From NCBI GenBank assembly GCA_030388725.1, contig CP128857.1, positions 186,001 to 250,000 on the forward strand: a DNA stretch of 64,000 bases, written 5' to 3'. Below the pieces are notes generated by a model. The model made no database searches. It had not been told where the DNA came from and saw nothing but the letters and a program-made list of their open reading frames with translations. A program made the translations under genes and the position numbers. The stretch is from Prodigiosinella aquatilis (GTDB lineage: Bacteria > Pseudomonadota > Gammaproteobacteria > Enterobacterales > Enterobacteriaceae). Below, piece by piece: positions 7,281 through 16,648 of this stretch; position 1 is the first letter of the stretch; each line of letters starts with the position of its first letter.

Positions 7281-9191
7281 ATGCTCTCACCAGATACTAG
7301 GGTCAAAATACAGAATTTTGGCCGCTTTCTGAGCAATATGGTGATGCCGAATATTGGTGCCTTCATCGCCTGGGGTATTATTACTGCGCTGTTTATCCCG
7401 ACTGGATGGATTCCCAACGAAACATTGGCCAAGTTAGTTGGCCCGATGATTAAGTACCTGCTGCCGTTGCTGATCGGGTATACCGGTGGTCGTCTGATCG
7501 GAGGAGAACGTGGTGGTGTGGTCGGTGCGATTACTACCATGGGGGTCATTGTCGGTGAAGACATTCCAATGTTCCTCGGTGCCATGATTGTTGGTCCGCT
7601 GGGTGGCTGGACGATCAAGCGCTTTGACAAGATGGTTGACGGCAAAATCAGAAGTGGTTTTGAAATGCTGGTCAACAACTTTTCTGCCGGTATTATCGGT
7701 ATGCTGCTGGCGATTCTGGCCTTTCTGGCGATTGGGCCGCTGGTAGAAATCTTGTCGCAGTTCCTGTCTTCCGGTGTGCATCTGATGGTGCAACACAATC
7801 TACTACCGTTGGCATCAATATTCGTTGAACCGGCAAAGATCCTGTTCCTCAACAATGCCATTAACCACGGGATTTTCTCACCGCTGGGCATCCAGCAGGC
7901 TGCTGAAACCGGCAAGTCCATTTTCTTCCTGATTGAAGCCAACCCAGGGCCGGGGATGGGCGTACTCATGGCCTATATGTTTTTTGGCCGGGGCAATGCC
8001 AAACAATCAGCACCGGGTGCCGCTATCATCCACTTCCTGGGGGGGATTCATGAAATCTACTTCCCTTATGTGTTGATGAATCCGCGTCTGATTCTCGCGG
8101 TCATCCTGGGTGGTATGACGGGTGTGTTCACGCTGGGTGTACTCCATGGTGGTCTGGTTTCTCCGGCGTCGCCGGGATCCATTCTGGCCGTACTGGCGAT
8201 GACGCCCAAAGGTGCTTATTTCGCTAACATTATGGCCGTTACTGCTGCATTTGCCGTGTCTTTCGTAGTCTCCTCGATTTTGCTGAAAAGCACCAAAATC
8301 AAGGAAGGCGATGATCTGGAACTGGCGACCCGCCGCATGCAGGAAATGAAATCCGGCTCAAAAGGCCAGGCCGCGACCGGTGTGAGTGGTGATCTGAGTA
8401 CGGTGCGCAAAATCATCGTCGCCTGTGATGCCGGTATGGGTTCCAGCGCCATGGGGGCTGGTGTGTTGCGCAAGAAGGTACAAAATGCCGGTCTGAAAAA
8501 TATTAGTGTCACCAACAATGCCATCAATAATCTGCCGGATGATGTCGACCTGGTTATTACGCACCGTGATTTAACGGAGCGCGCCATGCGCCATGCGCCG
8601 CAGGCACAACATATTTCGCTGACGAATTTCCTGGATAGCCAGTTGTACAGCGATCTGGTCGCCCGTTTGCAGGCCGCACAGTCAGAACAACATGGTTCAC
8701 CAGACGTTATCTCTGTGGTATCGGAAAGTGAAACCAGTCAGCCGGCGTTGTTTCAACTAACTGCCGCAGACGTGTTCCTGAATCAGCAGGCCAGCGATAA
8801 AGAGCAGGCGATCCGCTTTGCGGGTGAACAGTTGGTGAAACGTGGTTATGTTGAACCGGAATACGTGGATGCCATGCTGGAGCGTGAAAAAATGACCTCC
8901 ACCTATCTGGGTGAGTCTATCGCGGTGCCGCACGGGACAATTGAAGCGAAAGATCGGGTGATTAAAACCGGTGTGGTGTTCTGTCAGTATCCGCAAGGGG
9001 TGCGTTTTGGTGCCGAAGAGGATGAAGTCGCTCGCCTGGTGATTGGTATCGCCGCCCGTAATAACGAGCATATTCAGGTTATCACCAACCTGACCAATGC
9101 GCTGGATGACGAATTCGTGATTGAACGCCTGGCGCAGACTCATGATGTACAGGATGTTCTCGACCTGTTGTCCGGTAAAAAGAGTGCCTGA
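7281..9191 (+). CDS. mtlA: PTS mannitol-specific EIICBA component
   Basis: A 636-residue fused mannitol permease. The membrane EIIC domain (about 1-340) includes VVGAITTMGVIVGEDIP and GGIHEIYFPYVLM. EIIB follows with its phospho-acceptor Cys382 in IIVACDAGMGSS. EIIA (about 495-636) carries the phospho-acceptor His551 in AVPHGT. It imports and phosphorylates mannitol to mannitol-1-phosphate at the inner membrane. Length and residue spacing match the E. coli protein (Cys384, His554). It heads the mtlA-mtlD-mtlR operon, preceded by four CRP-type sites, so catabolite control is expected. MtlR encoded downstream should be the mannitol repressor. Confidence 0.98.
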   Translation: MLSPDTRVKIQNFGRFLSNMVMPNIGAFIAWGIITALFIPTGWIPNETLAKLVGPMIKYLLPLLIGYTGGRLIGGERGGVVGAITTMGVIVGEDIPMFLGAMIVGPLGGWTIKRFDKMVDGKIRSGFEMLVNNFSAGIIGMLLAILAFLAIGPLVEILSQFLSSGVHLMVQHNLLPLASIFVEPAKILFLNNAINHGIFSPLGIQQAAETGKSIFFLIEANPGPGMGVLMAYMFFGRGNAKQSAPGAAIIHFLGGIHEIYFPYVLMNPRLILAVILGGMTGVFTLGVLHGGLVSPASPGSILAVLAMTPKGAYFANIMAVTAAFAVSFVVSSILLKSTKIKEGDDLELATRRMQEMKSGSKGQAATGVSGDLSTVRKIIVACDAGMGSSAMGAGVLRKKVQNAGLKNISVTNNAINNLPDDVDLVITHRDLTERAMRHAPQAQHISLTNFLDSQLYSDLVARLQAAQSEQHGSPDVISVVSESETSQPALFQLTAADVFLNQQASDKEQAIRFAGEQLVKRGYVEPEYVDAMLEREKMTSTYLGESIAVPHGTIEAKDRVIKTGVVFCQYPQGVRFGAEEDEVARLVIGIAARNNEHIQVITNLTNALDDEFVIERLAQTHDVQDVLDLLSGKKSA

Positions 9192-9199
9192 CGAGCAGC

Positions 9200-9226
9200 G
9201 CCGCCTTCGGGCGGCCTCTTTTTATG
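9200..9226 (+). terminator. GC-rich hairpin plus T run between mtlA and mtlD
   Basis: GCCGCC-TTC-GGGCGGC followed by CTCTTTTTAT has the form of an intrinsic terminator. Between mtlA and mtlD it probably acts as a partial terminator that lowers mtlD relative to mtlA. Confidence 0.75.
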
Positions 9227-9248
9227 TTTTGTCTTGAAAGGTTAACGC

Positions 9249-10400
9249 ATGATGAAAGCATTACATTTTGGTGCCGGTAATATCGGCCGCGGATTTATTG
9301 GTAAGCTGCTGGCCGATGCCGGTATCACCCTGATATTTGCTGATGTGAACCAGCCGTTGCTGGATGCCATCAATCAGCGAAAAAGCTATCAGGTTCATAT
9401 CGTTGGCGAACAAATGCAGGTGGACACCGTTAATAATGTCAGTGCGGTACACAGTGGTAGCCAGCAAGCCATCGATCTGATTGCCGACGTTGATATGGTG
9501 ACGACGGCGGTTGGCCCGCAAATTCTGGAGAAGATTGCCGGCACCATTGCTCAGGGTCTGGTGAAACGCCATGACAACGGCAACCAGCAAGCGCTGAACA
9601 TTATTGCCTGTGAAAATATGGTGCGTGGCACCAGCCAGTTAAAACAACAGGTGCTAAAGCATCTGCCGGAATCGTCTTTGGCGTGGGTGTCAGAACATGT
9701 TGGTTTTGTTGATTCCGCCGTGGACCGGATTGTGCCACCGTCAGAAACTGGTAGCGAAGACCCGTTGGCTGTGACGGTGGAAACTTTCAGTGAATGGATT
9801 GTGGATGAAACGCAGTTTAACGGTCAGCCCCCAGCTATTACCGGTATGGAGTTGACCAATAATCTGATGGCGTTTGTGGAGCGTAAGCTGTTTACGCTGA
9901 ATACCGGTCATGCCATTACTGCATATCTGGGGCAGCGAACCGGACATAAAACTATCCGTGATGCTATTCTCGACCCGGAAATCCGCCGTGTGGTGCAAGG
10001 CGCAATGGAAGAGAGTGGTGCGGTGCTGATCAACCGTTATGGTTTTGATGCCGATAAACATCAGGCTTACATCCAGAAAATCCTTAGCCGTTTTGAAAAC
10101 CCGTATCTGCATGATGATGTGGAGCGTGTCGGACGCCAGCCATTACGTAAGCTGAGTGCGGGTGATCGTCTGATCAAACCGTTGCTGGGAACGCTGGAAT
10201 ATGGGTTGCCGCACGATAATCTGGTCATCGGTATTGCGGCGGCGATGCACTACCGCAGCGAACAGGATCCACAAGCAAATGAACTGGCGGATTTGCTGCA
10301 GAAATTGGGACCACAGGCCGCATTGGCACAAATTTCCGGCTTGGATGCTGACAGTAAGGTTGTCGGACAGGCAGTGAGTGTGTATAACGCCATGCAATGA
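9249..10400 (+). CDS. mtlD: Mannitol-1-phosphate 5-dehydrogenase
   Basis: A 383-residue cytoplasmic NAD-dependent enzyme that oxidises mannitol-1-phosphate to fructose-6-phosphate. The N-terminal nucleotide-binding loop is FGAGNIGRGFIG; the polyol dehydrogenase block includes NTGHAITAYLG with the conserved Lys following in GHKTIRDA. Two ATG codons stand in tandem (9249 and 9252); E. coli MtlD begins at the position of the second, so either may be used. An AAAGG site lies about 9 bases upstream. Length is normal. It follows mtlA across an attenuator-like hairpin. Confidence 0.98.
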   Translation: MMKALHFGAGNIGRGFIGKLLADAGITLIFADVNQPLLDAINQRKSYQVHIVGEQMQVDTVNNVSAVHSGSQQAIDLIADVDMVTTAVGPQILEKIAGTIAQGLVKRHDNGNQQALNIIACENMVRGTSQLKQQVLKHLPESSLAWVSEHVGFVDSAVDRIVPPSETGSEDPLAVTVETFSEWIVDETQFNGQPPAITGMELTNNLMAFVERKLFTLNTGHAITAYLGQRTGHKTIRDAILDPEIRRVVQGAMEESGAVLINRYGFDADKHQAYIQKILSRFENPYLHDDVERVGRQPLRKLSAGDRLIKPLLGTLEYGLPHDNLVIGIAAAMHYRSEQDPQANELADLLQKLGPQAALAQISGLDADSKVVGQAVSVYNAMQ

Positions 10401-10545
10401 TCGGCGCGTCTCGGCTCAAGTCAGGTTTTGCCCTTGCTTTCTCTATCGGGTGCGTTTGAATAATGAATAGTGTGTGCCCGTGAAAAAACGTGTTTTGCAT
10501 AGCAAGGGCAAGGCTGTGTGCGAGGTTAAAGTACGAGAAGTGACG

Positions 10546-11076
10546 ATGGATGAAACTCAGGCATTTGAAAACCGGGTATTGGAATCGCTAAATAGTGGTA
10601 AAACGGTGCGAACCTTTATGCTGACGGCCGTTCAGTTGCTGGCGGAAGCTGTCAGTATTCTGATGTTACAGGTATTTCGCAAAGATGATTATGCCGTGAA
10701 ATATGCCGTCGAACCGTTGTTATCTGGTACCGGGCCGCTTGGTGAGTTGTCAGTACGGTTGAAGCTGATTTACGGTCTGGGCATGATCAGCCGTAAAGAG
10801 TATGAAGATGCTGAACTGTTGATGGCACTGGGGGAAGAACTGACCCATGATGTCCACGACTATCGTTTCACTGACGATGAGATTTTTGGCCCTGTCAGTG
10901 AACTTCACTGTGTTGTCAACCTGCCGTCGCCGCCCGCGCTGCCAGCAAGTGGTGATCCTGACGACAATATGCTGATTGCCATGCAGCAGCAGCGTTATCA
11001 GCAAATGGTTCGTTCTACACTGGTACTATCGCTGACCGAACTTATCTCGCAAATCAGTCTGAAAAAGGCGTTCTAA
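10546..11076 (+). CDS. mtlR: Mannitol operon repressor MtlR
   Basis: From the ATG at 10546 the protein is 176 residues and matches E. coli MtlR closely (TQAFENRVLE, LQVFRKDDYAVKYAVEPLL, SVRLKLIYGLG, EYEDAELLMAL, VLSLTELIS). MtlR represses the mannitol operon. The frame is open upstream to GTG codons at 10474 and 10480, giving up to 200 residues, close to the E. coli length of about 195. Neither start has a strong ribosome site, so the true start is unsettled. It is third in the operon after mtlD, with a 145-base gap. Confidence 0.93.
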   Translation: MDETQAFENRVLESLNSGKTVRTFMLTAVQLLAEAVSILMLQVFRKDDYAVKYAVEPLLSGTGPLGELSVRLKLIYGLGMISRKEYEDAELLMALGEELTHDVHDYRFTDDEIFGPVSELHCVVNLPSPPALPASGDPDDNMLIAMQQQRYQQMVRSTLVLSLTELISQISLKKAF

Positions 11077-11213
11077 CCCTTTCCCTCGCGTTAGCATTAA
11101 CGTGTGTGCCTCCATTTGCCATGGCTTGTTTAAATGATTCCCTTCGTTTCTGCATACACTGGGGTTTGGTGTATGCTTATGACCATTATTTTGATAAAAA
11201 AACAGGTTTAGTG

Positions 11214-11576
11214 ATGAAAAAGCAGGAAAAGGCCGAAATTAAACGCTTGAGCGATCAACTGCATGCGTTAACGCTCAAACAGGCTCACTTAATTCAGCAA
11301 GGTGAAGCAGACGCGATTACGGAGAATCAGGTAGCTTGTGAGAAACTGGCAGCGGAGATCGAACGGTTGCGCAGTGTCTGCGATCAGAAACTCAGCAAAG
11401 AAGCACAAAAACTGACTGGTTTACCTTTTCACCGGACGATAACCAAAAAAGAGCAGGCTGATATGGGGACGTTGAAAAAAACGGTCCGTGGATTGGTGGT
11501 GGTACATCCCATGACCGCCCTGGGTCGTGAAATGGGTCTGAAAGAAATGACGGGGTATGCGCCGAAATCGTTTTAA
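11214..11576 (+). CDS. yibL: YibL family ribosome-associated protein
   Basis: A 120-residue basic protein matching YibL: EIKRLSDQLHAL, a central coiled-coil rich in Glu and Lys, QKLSKEAQKL, ITKKEQADMGTLKK, VRGLVVVHPMTALGREMGL and EMTGY. The ATG at 11214 is chosen by alignment with E. coli YibL; an open extension upstream has no homology. YibL is found downstream of mtlR in many enterobacteria and has been reported to associate with ribosomes, with unclear function. The synteny supports the assignment strongly. Confidence 0.92.
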   Translation: MKKQEKAEIKRLSDQLHALTLKQAHLIQQGEADAITENQVACEKLAAEIERLRSVCDQKLSKEAQKLTGLPFHRTITKKEQADMGTLKKTVRGLVVVHPMTALGREMGLKEMTGYAPKSF

Positions 11577-11794
11577 TGTCGGGTCAATCGTTTGCCACTG
11601 ACGATCTGGGCGTCTGTTCATTCCACCCCGTCCACGAAAATGGGGGGAGTATCGACATAATTCACACTGGGATGAGAAATGGATTGCCGTTTTTTAACTG
11701 ACGGATGGCGAGTATATACACTTCGGTGGTATTAACTTTATTGATTAATGTATCTTCTGACGCTTGGTCAAGCGTCAGCCATACCCTTCCCATT

Positions 11795-11998
11795 TACACC
11801 GGTCATCTTTCTAGTTGCAGGTATGTTGGCTGCGTTCGATTACTCCGCCCATCCTTGGGCCTCTCCCCTTTGGGGCCGCTGCAAACAGCGTTCAAATCTG
11901 CTCCCGGTAGATTTGTCACCCGAATCACTTACCTGAGTAAGCTCATCGGGACTCTCTCTTGCCGCCTTTCTGCATCTTGAAATCTATTGGGTATAAAA
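11795..11998 (+). repeat. ERIC element, long form with internal insert
   Basis: Outer ends match the ERIC consensus: left arm CCGGTCATCTTTCTAGTTGC... GTTGGCTGCGTTCG and right arm TGAGTAAGCTCATCGGGA... TTGCCGCCTTTCTGC... GGGTATAAA. A roughly 75-base insert including CCTTGGGCC and CTTTGGGGCCGC separates the arms, as in the known long ERIC class. An open frame over this stretch (11705-11980) is not a gene. The 880-base gap between yibL and the chemotaxis gene holds this element, a second degenerate copy and no convincing coding sequence. Confidence 0.85.
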
Positions 11999-12292
11999 TG
12001 TAGTAATCTTGATGGTTTCTCAAAATCAGTGAGTGATAAATATATTAATCCTGATAGTTATCATTATGTTCGAGTATTATTCCATGGGCTTTTAATCATC
12101 TTTTCAGATTTGATTTCTATGTTTTCTTATTGCATTAGTGGCGCTGTACAAATAATTATCGGTGGAATAAACCAAAATTCCCCACGATTTATTTTATTCA
12201 GTAGCGTTTTTTTTGAAGGAATATACCGACGTGATTTTATCCGCGTGACTGATTATGTGTAAAAAATCTGCATAATATGCTGTAAGGCGATG

Positions 12293-12400
12293 TACTCGTC
12301 AGACTTCAAGTTGCTTCAGTTACTCGAATTACTTGTCTCAGTAAGATCATCGTGATTCTTTCACTGTGCCTTCCTGTAGTGCTCATTATTTAGTATATGG
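12293..12400 (+). repeat. Degenerate ERIC element
   Basis: TACTCGTCAGACTTCAAGTTGC at the left, a CTCAGTAAGATCATCGTGATTC core and GTGCCTTCCTG... TTTAGTATATGG at the right follow the ERIC order, with several mismatches and a shortened left arm. Confidence 0.65.
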
Positions 12401-12416
12401 CTTGGTGACAGAAAAA

Positions 12417-12439
12417 CAGCGTAGCCTGGAGACTACGCT
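12417..12439 (-). terminator. Terminator of the chemotaxis receptor gene
   Basis: On the minus strand, AGCGTAG-TCTCCAGG-CTACGCT forms a 7-bp stem followed by GTTTTTCTG, 18 bases after the receptor stop codon. Confidence 0.8.
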
Positions 12440-12456
12440 GAATTAAAGCAAACTCA

Positions 12457-14349
12457 TTATTTTTTATATGGCAGTTGCTGTGTTGTACGGGTAAATGGAA
12501 TACCGTGAGTTATCGGTTCCAGTTCCTGTGAAGAAGACAAACGGAAGACGGAAACCGCATTGGACAACATCATGGCCTGGTCTTCCAACGAGCTGGCGGC
12601 GGCGGAAGACTCTTGAACCAGGGCGGCGTTTTGTTGGGTCGTGCTGTCCATATCGACAATCGCTTGATTCACTTGTGCGATGCCGCGGCTCTGTTCGTCA
12701 GACGCCACCGTTATCTCACTCATAATATCGTGAACGTGCGTAACGGCAGTGACGATGTCTGTCATGGTCTTGCCAGTATGATTGACCAGTTTGGCACCGT
12801 GTGTGACTTGTTCGACTGAGGTAGCGATTAAACTTTCAATCTCTTTGGCTGCCTGAGCACTACGCTGCGCCAAATTACGGACTTCATTGGCGACTACCGC
12901 GAATCCTCGTCCTTGCTCACCGGCACGGGCGGCTTCCACCGCAGCGTTCAAAGCCAGAATATTGGTCTGGAAAGCGATACCGTTAATAACGGAGGTAATT
13001 TCCGCGATACGTTTGGAACTGCCTTCAATTTCGGACATCGTGTGCACCACATTTTCTACCAGCTTACCGCCCTCTTTGGCGGTTTGAGTGGCATCTACTA
13101 CCAGTTTATTGGCGTGATGGGCATTATCCGCATTTTGTTTCACGGTGGCCGTCAGTTGTTCCATACTCGCTGCAGTTTGCTCGACAGCGGCAGCCTGTGC
13201 TTCAGTCCGTGCTGACAAGTCGTTGTTACCAGTAACAATCTCGCTGGCGGCAGTGGTGATTTGGCTGACACCCAAGCGAATTTCGTCAATCATGGTATGC
13301 AGATTGGCTTTCATTTTTGCCATTGAACCAAACAGCATACCCAGCTCATCGCGACGGGTGGTGGTAATGGGCATGGTGAGGTCACCGGTAGCAATACCTT
13401 CGGCAATGGTGACAGTTTGATTGAGCGGATGGGTAATCTGGCGGGATATAAGCAAGGCGATGATGATACCCAGAATCAATGTAATCAGCGCGGTAATGGC
13501 TATCTGTAGCTCTGCATTTTTGATATCGTGCCCTGAGATCTGTATCTCTTCATTAACCATGTTAACGACCATATTCGATAGCGCTTGTGCGGTATCCGCT
13601 ATGTTTTTGGCCTGATTTAACTCTTCCTGATACGCCGGGAGATAAGCTTGGATTTGTGTCTTGTAGTGACTTAGTGTCGAAACAACAGGATCAATCAATG
13701 TCTGTTGGTCTTTGTTTAGCGCCTGATAAAGCTGACTGAGACTGTTTTGGGCATCAACCAGTGCGGCAATTAACGGCTTTTCTGCTTCGCTGTTGCGAGA
13801 AAGGAGCAGCCCGCGTACATAATAACGGACAGTGATGAGTTTCTGATTCAGCTTGGTCAGTTGTAGCAGTAACTCAGGGTTATTTTCACTTTTTATCTGT
13901 TGTTCCAGCTCGTTGAGCGGTTGTGTCGTACCAGAAATGTTCCAGCTTTTTCTGACATCATCCTTTTTGGCTACTGCTGCAAGGTAGACTTTCTGTTTTT
14001 CTTTATATTCATTAATTAACTGTGAAATTTTCTGAAGTCTGTCATCGTAATCTTTACTCCAGGATTTTGTCTGGATAATCGCCAGAATATTGACAATATG
14101 ATCAATGCTTTCAGCATTTCTCTTAATATCATCAGGGTTATAATTGGACATATATAATGCCCGATAATAACGAGCCTGGTTAATCGCTTCATTAATTTGA
14201 TTGTTTAAAGTAATTTTTTCGAAACGATCTCTTAACGTTTCTACATACTTTATACTTACACTGGCAATGATGATAGTTAACAGTAGTATTAATAGGAACC
14301 CGAATCCTAACTTCTTGCCGACTTTAATATTTTCAAATTTCATCGTCAT
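12457..14349 (-). CDS. Methyl-accepting chemotaxis protein
   Basis: A 630-residue inner membrane chemoreceptor. A transmembrane helix near residues 12-33 is followed by a helical four-helix-bundle type periplasmic sensor domain, a second membrane segment (IAITALITLILGIIIALLI, about 285-305), a HAMP domain, and the signalling domain with the highly conserved hairpin tip GIAFQTNILALNAAVEAARAG. Flanking methylation helices have the usual Ala/Gln/Glu-rich pattern. The C-terminus (QQLPYKK) lacks the NWETF-type CheR-docking pentapeptide. The ligand is unknown. A consensus flagellar sigma-28 promoter stands upstream, so it should be expressed with late flagellar genes. Confidence 0.96.
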   Translation of the reverse strand: MTMKFENIKVGKKLGFGFLLILLLTIIIASVSIKYVETLRDRFEKITLNNQINEAINQARYYRALYMSNYNPDDIKRNAESIDHIVNILAIIQTKSWSKDYDDRLQKISQLINEYKEKQKVYLAAVAKKDDVRKSWNISGTTQPLNELEQQIKSENNPELLLQLTKLNQKLITVRYYVRGLLLSRNSEAEKPLIAALVDAQNSLSQLYQALNKDQQTLIDPVVSTLSHYKTQIQAYLPAYQEELNQAKNIADTAQALSNMVVNMVNEEIQISGHDIKNAELQIAITALITLILGIIIALLISRQITHPLNQTVTIAEGIATGDLTMPITTTRRDELGMLFGSMAKMKANLHTMIDEIRLGVSQITTAASEIVTGNNDLSARTEAQAAAVEQTAASMEQLTATVKQNADNAHHANKLVVDATQTAKEGGKLVENVVHTMSEIEGSSKRIAEITSVINGIAFQTNILALNAAVEAARAGEQGRGFAVVANEVRNLAQRSAQAAKEIESLIATSVEQVTHGAKLVNHTGKTMTDIVTAVTHVHDIMSEITVASDEQSRGIAQVNQAIVDMDSTTQQNAALVQESSAAASSLEDQAMMLSNAVSVFRLSSSQELEPITHGIPFTRTTQQLPYKK

Positions 14350-14506
14350 TTATTTTCGTCCATAATTAATGAGCTAGGTTGTTAAGGTAAAGTATGGATG
14401 CCTTAATACCCGGAATCGCCAGCAGGATGTGTCTTATGAAATGTCGTATTATCCGCATAACAGATGCAGCCTGTACGAAATCTAGTTGAGAAAGGGCACA
14501 GAAGTC

Positions 14507-14533
14507 TTATCGGCGCACTGAGAAAAAACTTTA
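14507..14533 (-). promoter_or_regulatory. Sigma-28 (FliA) promoter of the chemotaxis receptor gene
   Basis: Minus strand TAAAGTTT, exactly 11 bases, then GCCGATAA: a perfect match to the flagellar sigma-28 consensus. It lies about 160 bases before the receptor start codon at 14349 and points toward it. Confidence 0.88.
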
Positions 14534-14571
14534 TATCAATCTGACGGGTTAAATCACAGTTTTAGGCCAAC

Positions 14572-14612
14572 AAAAAAAGCCAGAAATAACAAAATGTTAC
14601 TTCGGGCTTTTT
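14572..14612 (-). terminator. Terminator of sodA
   Basis: Minus strand arms AGCCCGAAGTAACA and TGTTATTTCTGGCT form a stem with two mismatches, followed by a run of seven T residues, about 33 bases after the sodA stop. Confidence 0.8.
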
Positions 14613-14644
14613 AACAGTGAATCCCTTAGCGGAGGATAGCCGGA

Positions 14645-15271
14645 TTATTTGCTGGCTTCAGCGAATCGTTTGGCTGCTTCGTCCCAGTTGACCACGTTCC
14701 AGAATGACTTGATATAGTCTGGGCGACGGTTCTGGAACTTCAGGTAGTAGGCGTGTTCCCACACGTCCAGTGCCAATATGGGGTAGCCAGAGGTACCTGA
14801 AATGGCTTCACCCATCAGAGGACTATCCTGATTAGCGGTAGACGCAATGGTCAATTTACCATCAGCTTTCAGTATCAGCCATGCCCAGCCAGAACCAAAA
14901 CGGGTAGCTGCAGCCTGTTCAAATTTTTCTTTGAAAGCATCAACACTACCAAAGTCACGTTCGATAGTGGCTTTCAGATCACCCGTCAGGGTAGTGCCAA
15001 GTTTCAGACCTTTCCAAAACAGGCAGTGGTTGGCATGTCCACCTGCATTGTTGCGCAGCGCGGTTTTCTTCTCAGCGGGCACCTGGTCCAGTTTGGTGAT
15101 CAGTTCTTCAACAGACAAACTGGCAAATTCAGGACAGGATTCCAGTGCTGCATTTGTATTATTGACATAGGTCTGGTGGTGTTTGGTGTGATGGATTTCC
15201 ATCGTTTGCTTATCGAAATGGGGTTCCAGTGCGTCATAAGCATAAGGCAAGGGTGGGCAGGAATAACTCAT
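14645..15271 (-). CDS. sodA: Superoxide dismutase [Mn]
   Basis: A 208-residue cytoplasmic Mn-type superoxide dismutase. The start at 15271 (MSYSCPPLPYAYDAL) follows a GGAGA site and matches E. coli SodA; a second ATG five codons upstream is less well placed. Metal-binding regions are intact: MEIHHTKHHQTYV, NNAGGHANHCLFW and LDVWEHAYYLKFQNRRPDYI. The similarity is to SodA rather than SodB (for example FGSGWAWLILK and MGEAISG). A Fur-box-like site lies about 100 bases upstream, consistent with the Fur control known for sodA. Confidence 0.97.
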   Translation of the reverse strand: MSYSCPPLPYAYDALEPHFDKQTMEIHHTKHHQTYVNNTNAALESCPEFASLSVEELITKLDQVPAEKKTALRNNAGGHANHCLFWKGLKLGTTLTGDLKATIERDFGSVDAFKEKFEQAAATRFGSGWAWLILKADGKLTIASTANQDSPLMGEAISGTSGYPILALDVWEHAYYLKFQNRRPDYIKSFWNVVNWDEAAKRFAEASK

Positions 15272-15369
15272 GTTTTGCGTCTCCAATTTGTTGTCGGGCG
15301 TAATTATTATGGTGCGGCACTGTATTTGTTAGCGTCGCGTAAGTAATAGGTTCATTATAGTTAATTAAA

Positions 15370-15389
15370 TGATATTGAAAATGATTATT
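15370..15389. promoter_or_regulatory. Fur-box-like operator upstream of sodA
   Basis: GATATTGAAAATGATTATTC resembles the 19-bp Fur consensus (GATAATGATAATCATTATC) with five or six mismatches. It lies about 100 bases before the sodA start, and sodA is Fur-repressed in E. coli. Confidence 0.6.
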
Positions 15390-15498
15390 CGCAGTTCTGG
15401 CTAGTGAGTTATCTTTTTTTATCCCTGTATTACAAGCTCTTATGCCGTGATGGTACTAATTAGCAACAAATTGGTCTAAGGACAGGGGGAAAGCACAA

Positions 15499-16326
15499 CT
15501 ATTCACGCAACCGTCGCGGATAGGTGTAAATGGTCGAACGTCCGGGGCGACTGAAGCCCACCAGTGTAAGATTACAACGATTGGCAACTTCAACGGCCAG
15601 CGAGGTTGCAGCAGAAACGGCAAACAGAATTTCAACACCGCACATGGCTGACTTTTGTACCATTTCGTAACTGGCACGGCTGGAAACCAGCACGGCGCCT
15701 TGTTGCCAGAGATTTCTGGCACGCATCCCCAGCAATTTATCCAGCGCGACGTGTCGACCTACGTCTTCACAGCCGCCTTGCAGGTTTCCATCCGGTGAAA
15801 TCCAGGCAGCGGCGTGAGTACAACCGGTCAACTGCCCTATTTGTTGTACACTCTTCAGCTGTCCCAGTGCCGTATCCAACTGATGTAACGAGAATGTCTG
15901 GCTAAACGGGAGTGGTACTACCGGTTTGCCGATTTCCGCCAGTTGCTCCACACCACACACACCACAACCGGTACGTCCATCCATTGCCCGTCTTTGTGCT
16001 TTCAAACCGGCAAACCGGCGGCTGGACAGTTCAATTTGCACTTCGATACCGTTACACACTGGTACAACATCAATACCATAGACATCCTGCGGCGACTGGA
16101 TGATGCCTTCAGATAACGAAAATCCCAGAGCAAACAGTTCCAGATCTTTTGGCGACGCCATCATAACAACATGCGAGATGCCGTTATAAACCAGTGCCAC
16201 CGGCACTTCTTCTGCCAGCCAATCCTGCTGTGACTGCTCTAGCGAGCCCTGATGCCATATTGTTTGCTGACACGCTCCCGCAGGTGCCATTTGTCCACTT
16301 TCAGCTGAAAAATTATCGTTATTCAC
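15499..16326 (-). CDS. fdhD: Formate dehydrogenase accessory sulfurtransferase FdhD
   Basis: A 275-residue cytoplasmic protein with the FdhD-defining CGVCG motif at residues 121-125. FdhD carries sulfur from the desulfurase IscS to the molybdenum cofactor of formate dehydrogenases, which need it for activity. Other family blocks are VVMMASPKDLELFALGFSLSEGI, GGCEDVGRHVALDKLLG, LVSSRASYEMVQK and LVGFSRPGR. Length is normal. It faces away from aldB across a 322-base gap. No formate dehydrogenase gene is in the window. Confidence 0.96.
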   Translation of the reverse strand: MNNDNFSAESGQMAPAGACQQTIWHQGSLEQSQQDWLAEEVPVALVYNGISHVVMMASPKDLELFALGFSLSEGIIQSPQDVYGIDVVPVCNGIEVQIELSSRRFAGLKAQRRAMDGRTGCGVCGVEQLAEIGKPVVPLPFSQTFSLHQLDTALGQLKSVQQIGQLTGCTHAAAWISPDGNLQGGCEDVGRHVALDKLLGMRARNLWQQGAVLVSSRASYEMVQKSAMCGVEILFAVSAATSLAVEVANRCNLTLVGFSRPGRSTIYTYPRRLRE

Positions 16327-16648
16327 CTGTGCTACCCATTTCTGATAACCGTGACGTCATCGTGGCATTATTTCATTGCCTGCATGGGGATGCGAGTTTT
16401 TATCCCACAACAGTGAGCGTATCCGCATGATCAGCAATAGCATGCAACAGCGTGAAGATAAATTGTGTGCTGAATCGAAGAGTTATCTTTTTCATCGTGT
16501 TGTCGTTATCACAAGCGGATAACATTGCATACAATTTATTCAGTAATTTCTGTTTTACCAATGATGTACCCATTCTATTTTCACTGCGGCATCGCCGCAT
16601 AACGCGTAAATGCGTAATAAAAAATAGTGCAGCCCAAAGGAGACAGAA
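16327..16648. other. Divergent promoter region of fdhD and aldB
   Basis: The gap should hold both promoters. No operator, repeat or convincing short gene is visible; open frames here lack ribosome sites. An AGGAG site precedes the aldB start at 16649. Confidence 0.5.

Noticed and set aside
11705..11980. 91-codon frame after yibL
   Set aside because: It runs through a long ERIC element and is not protein-like.
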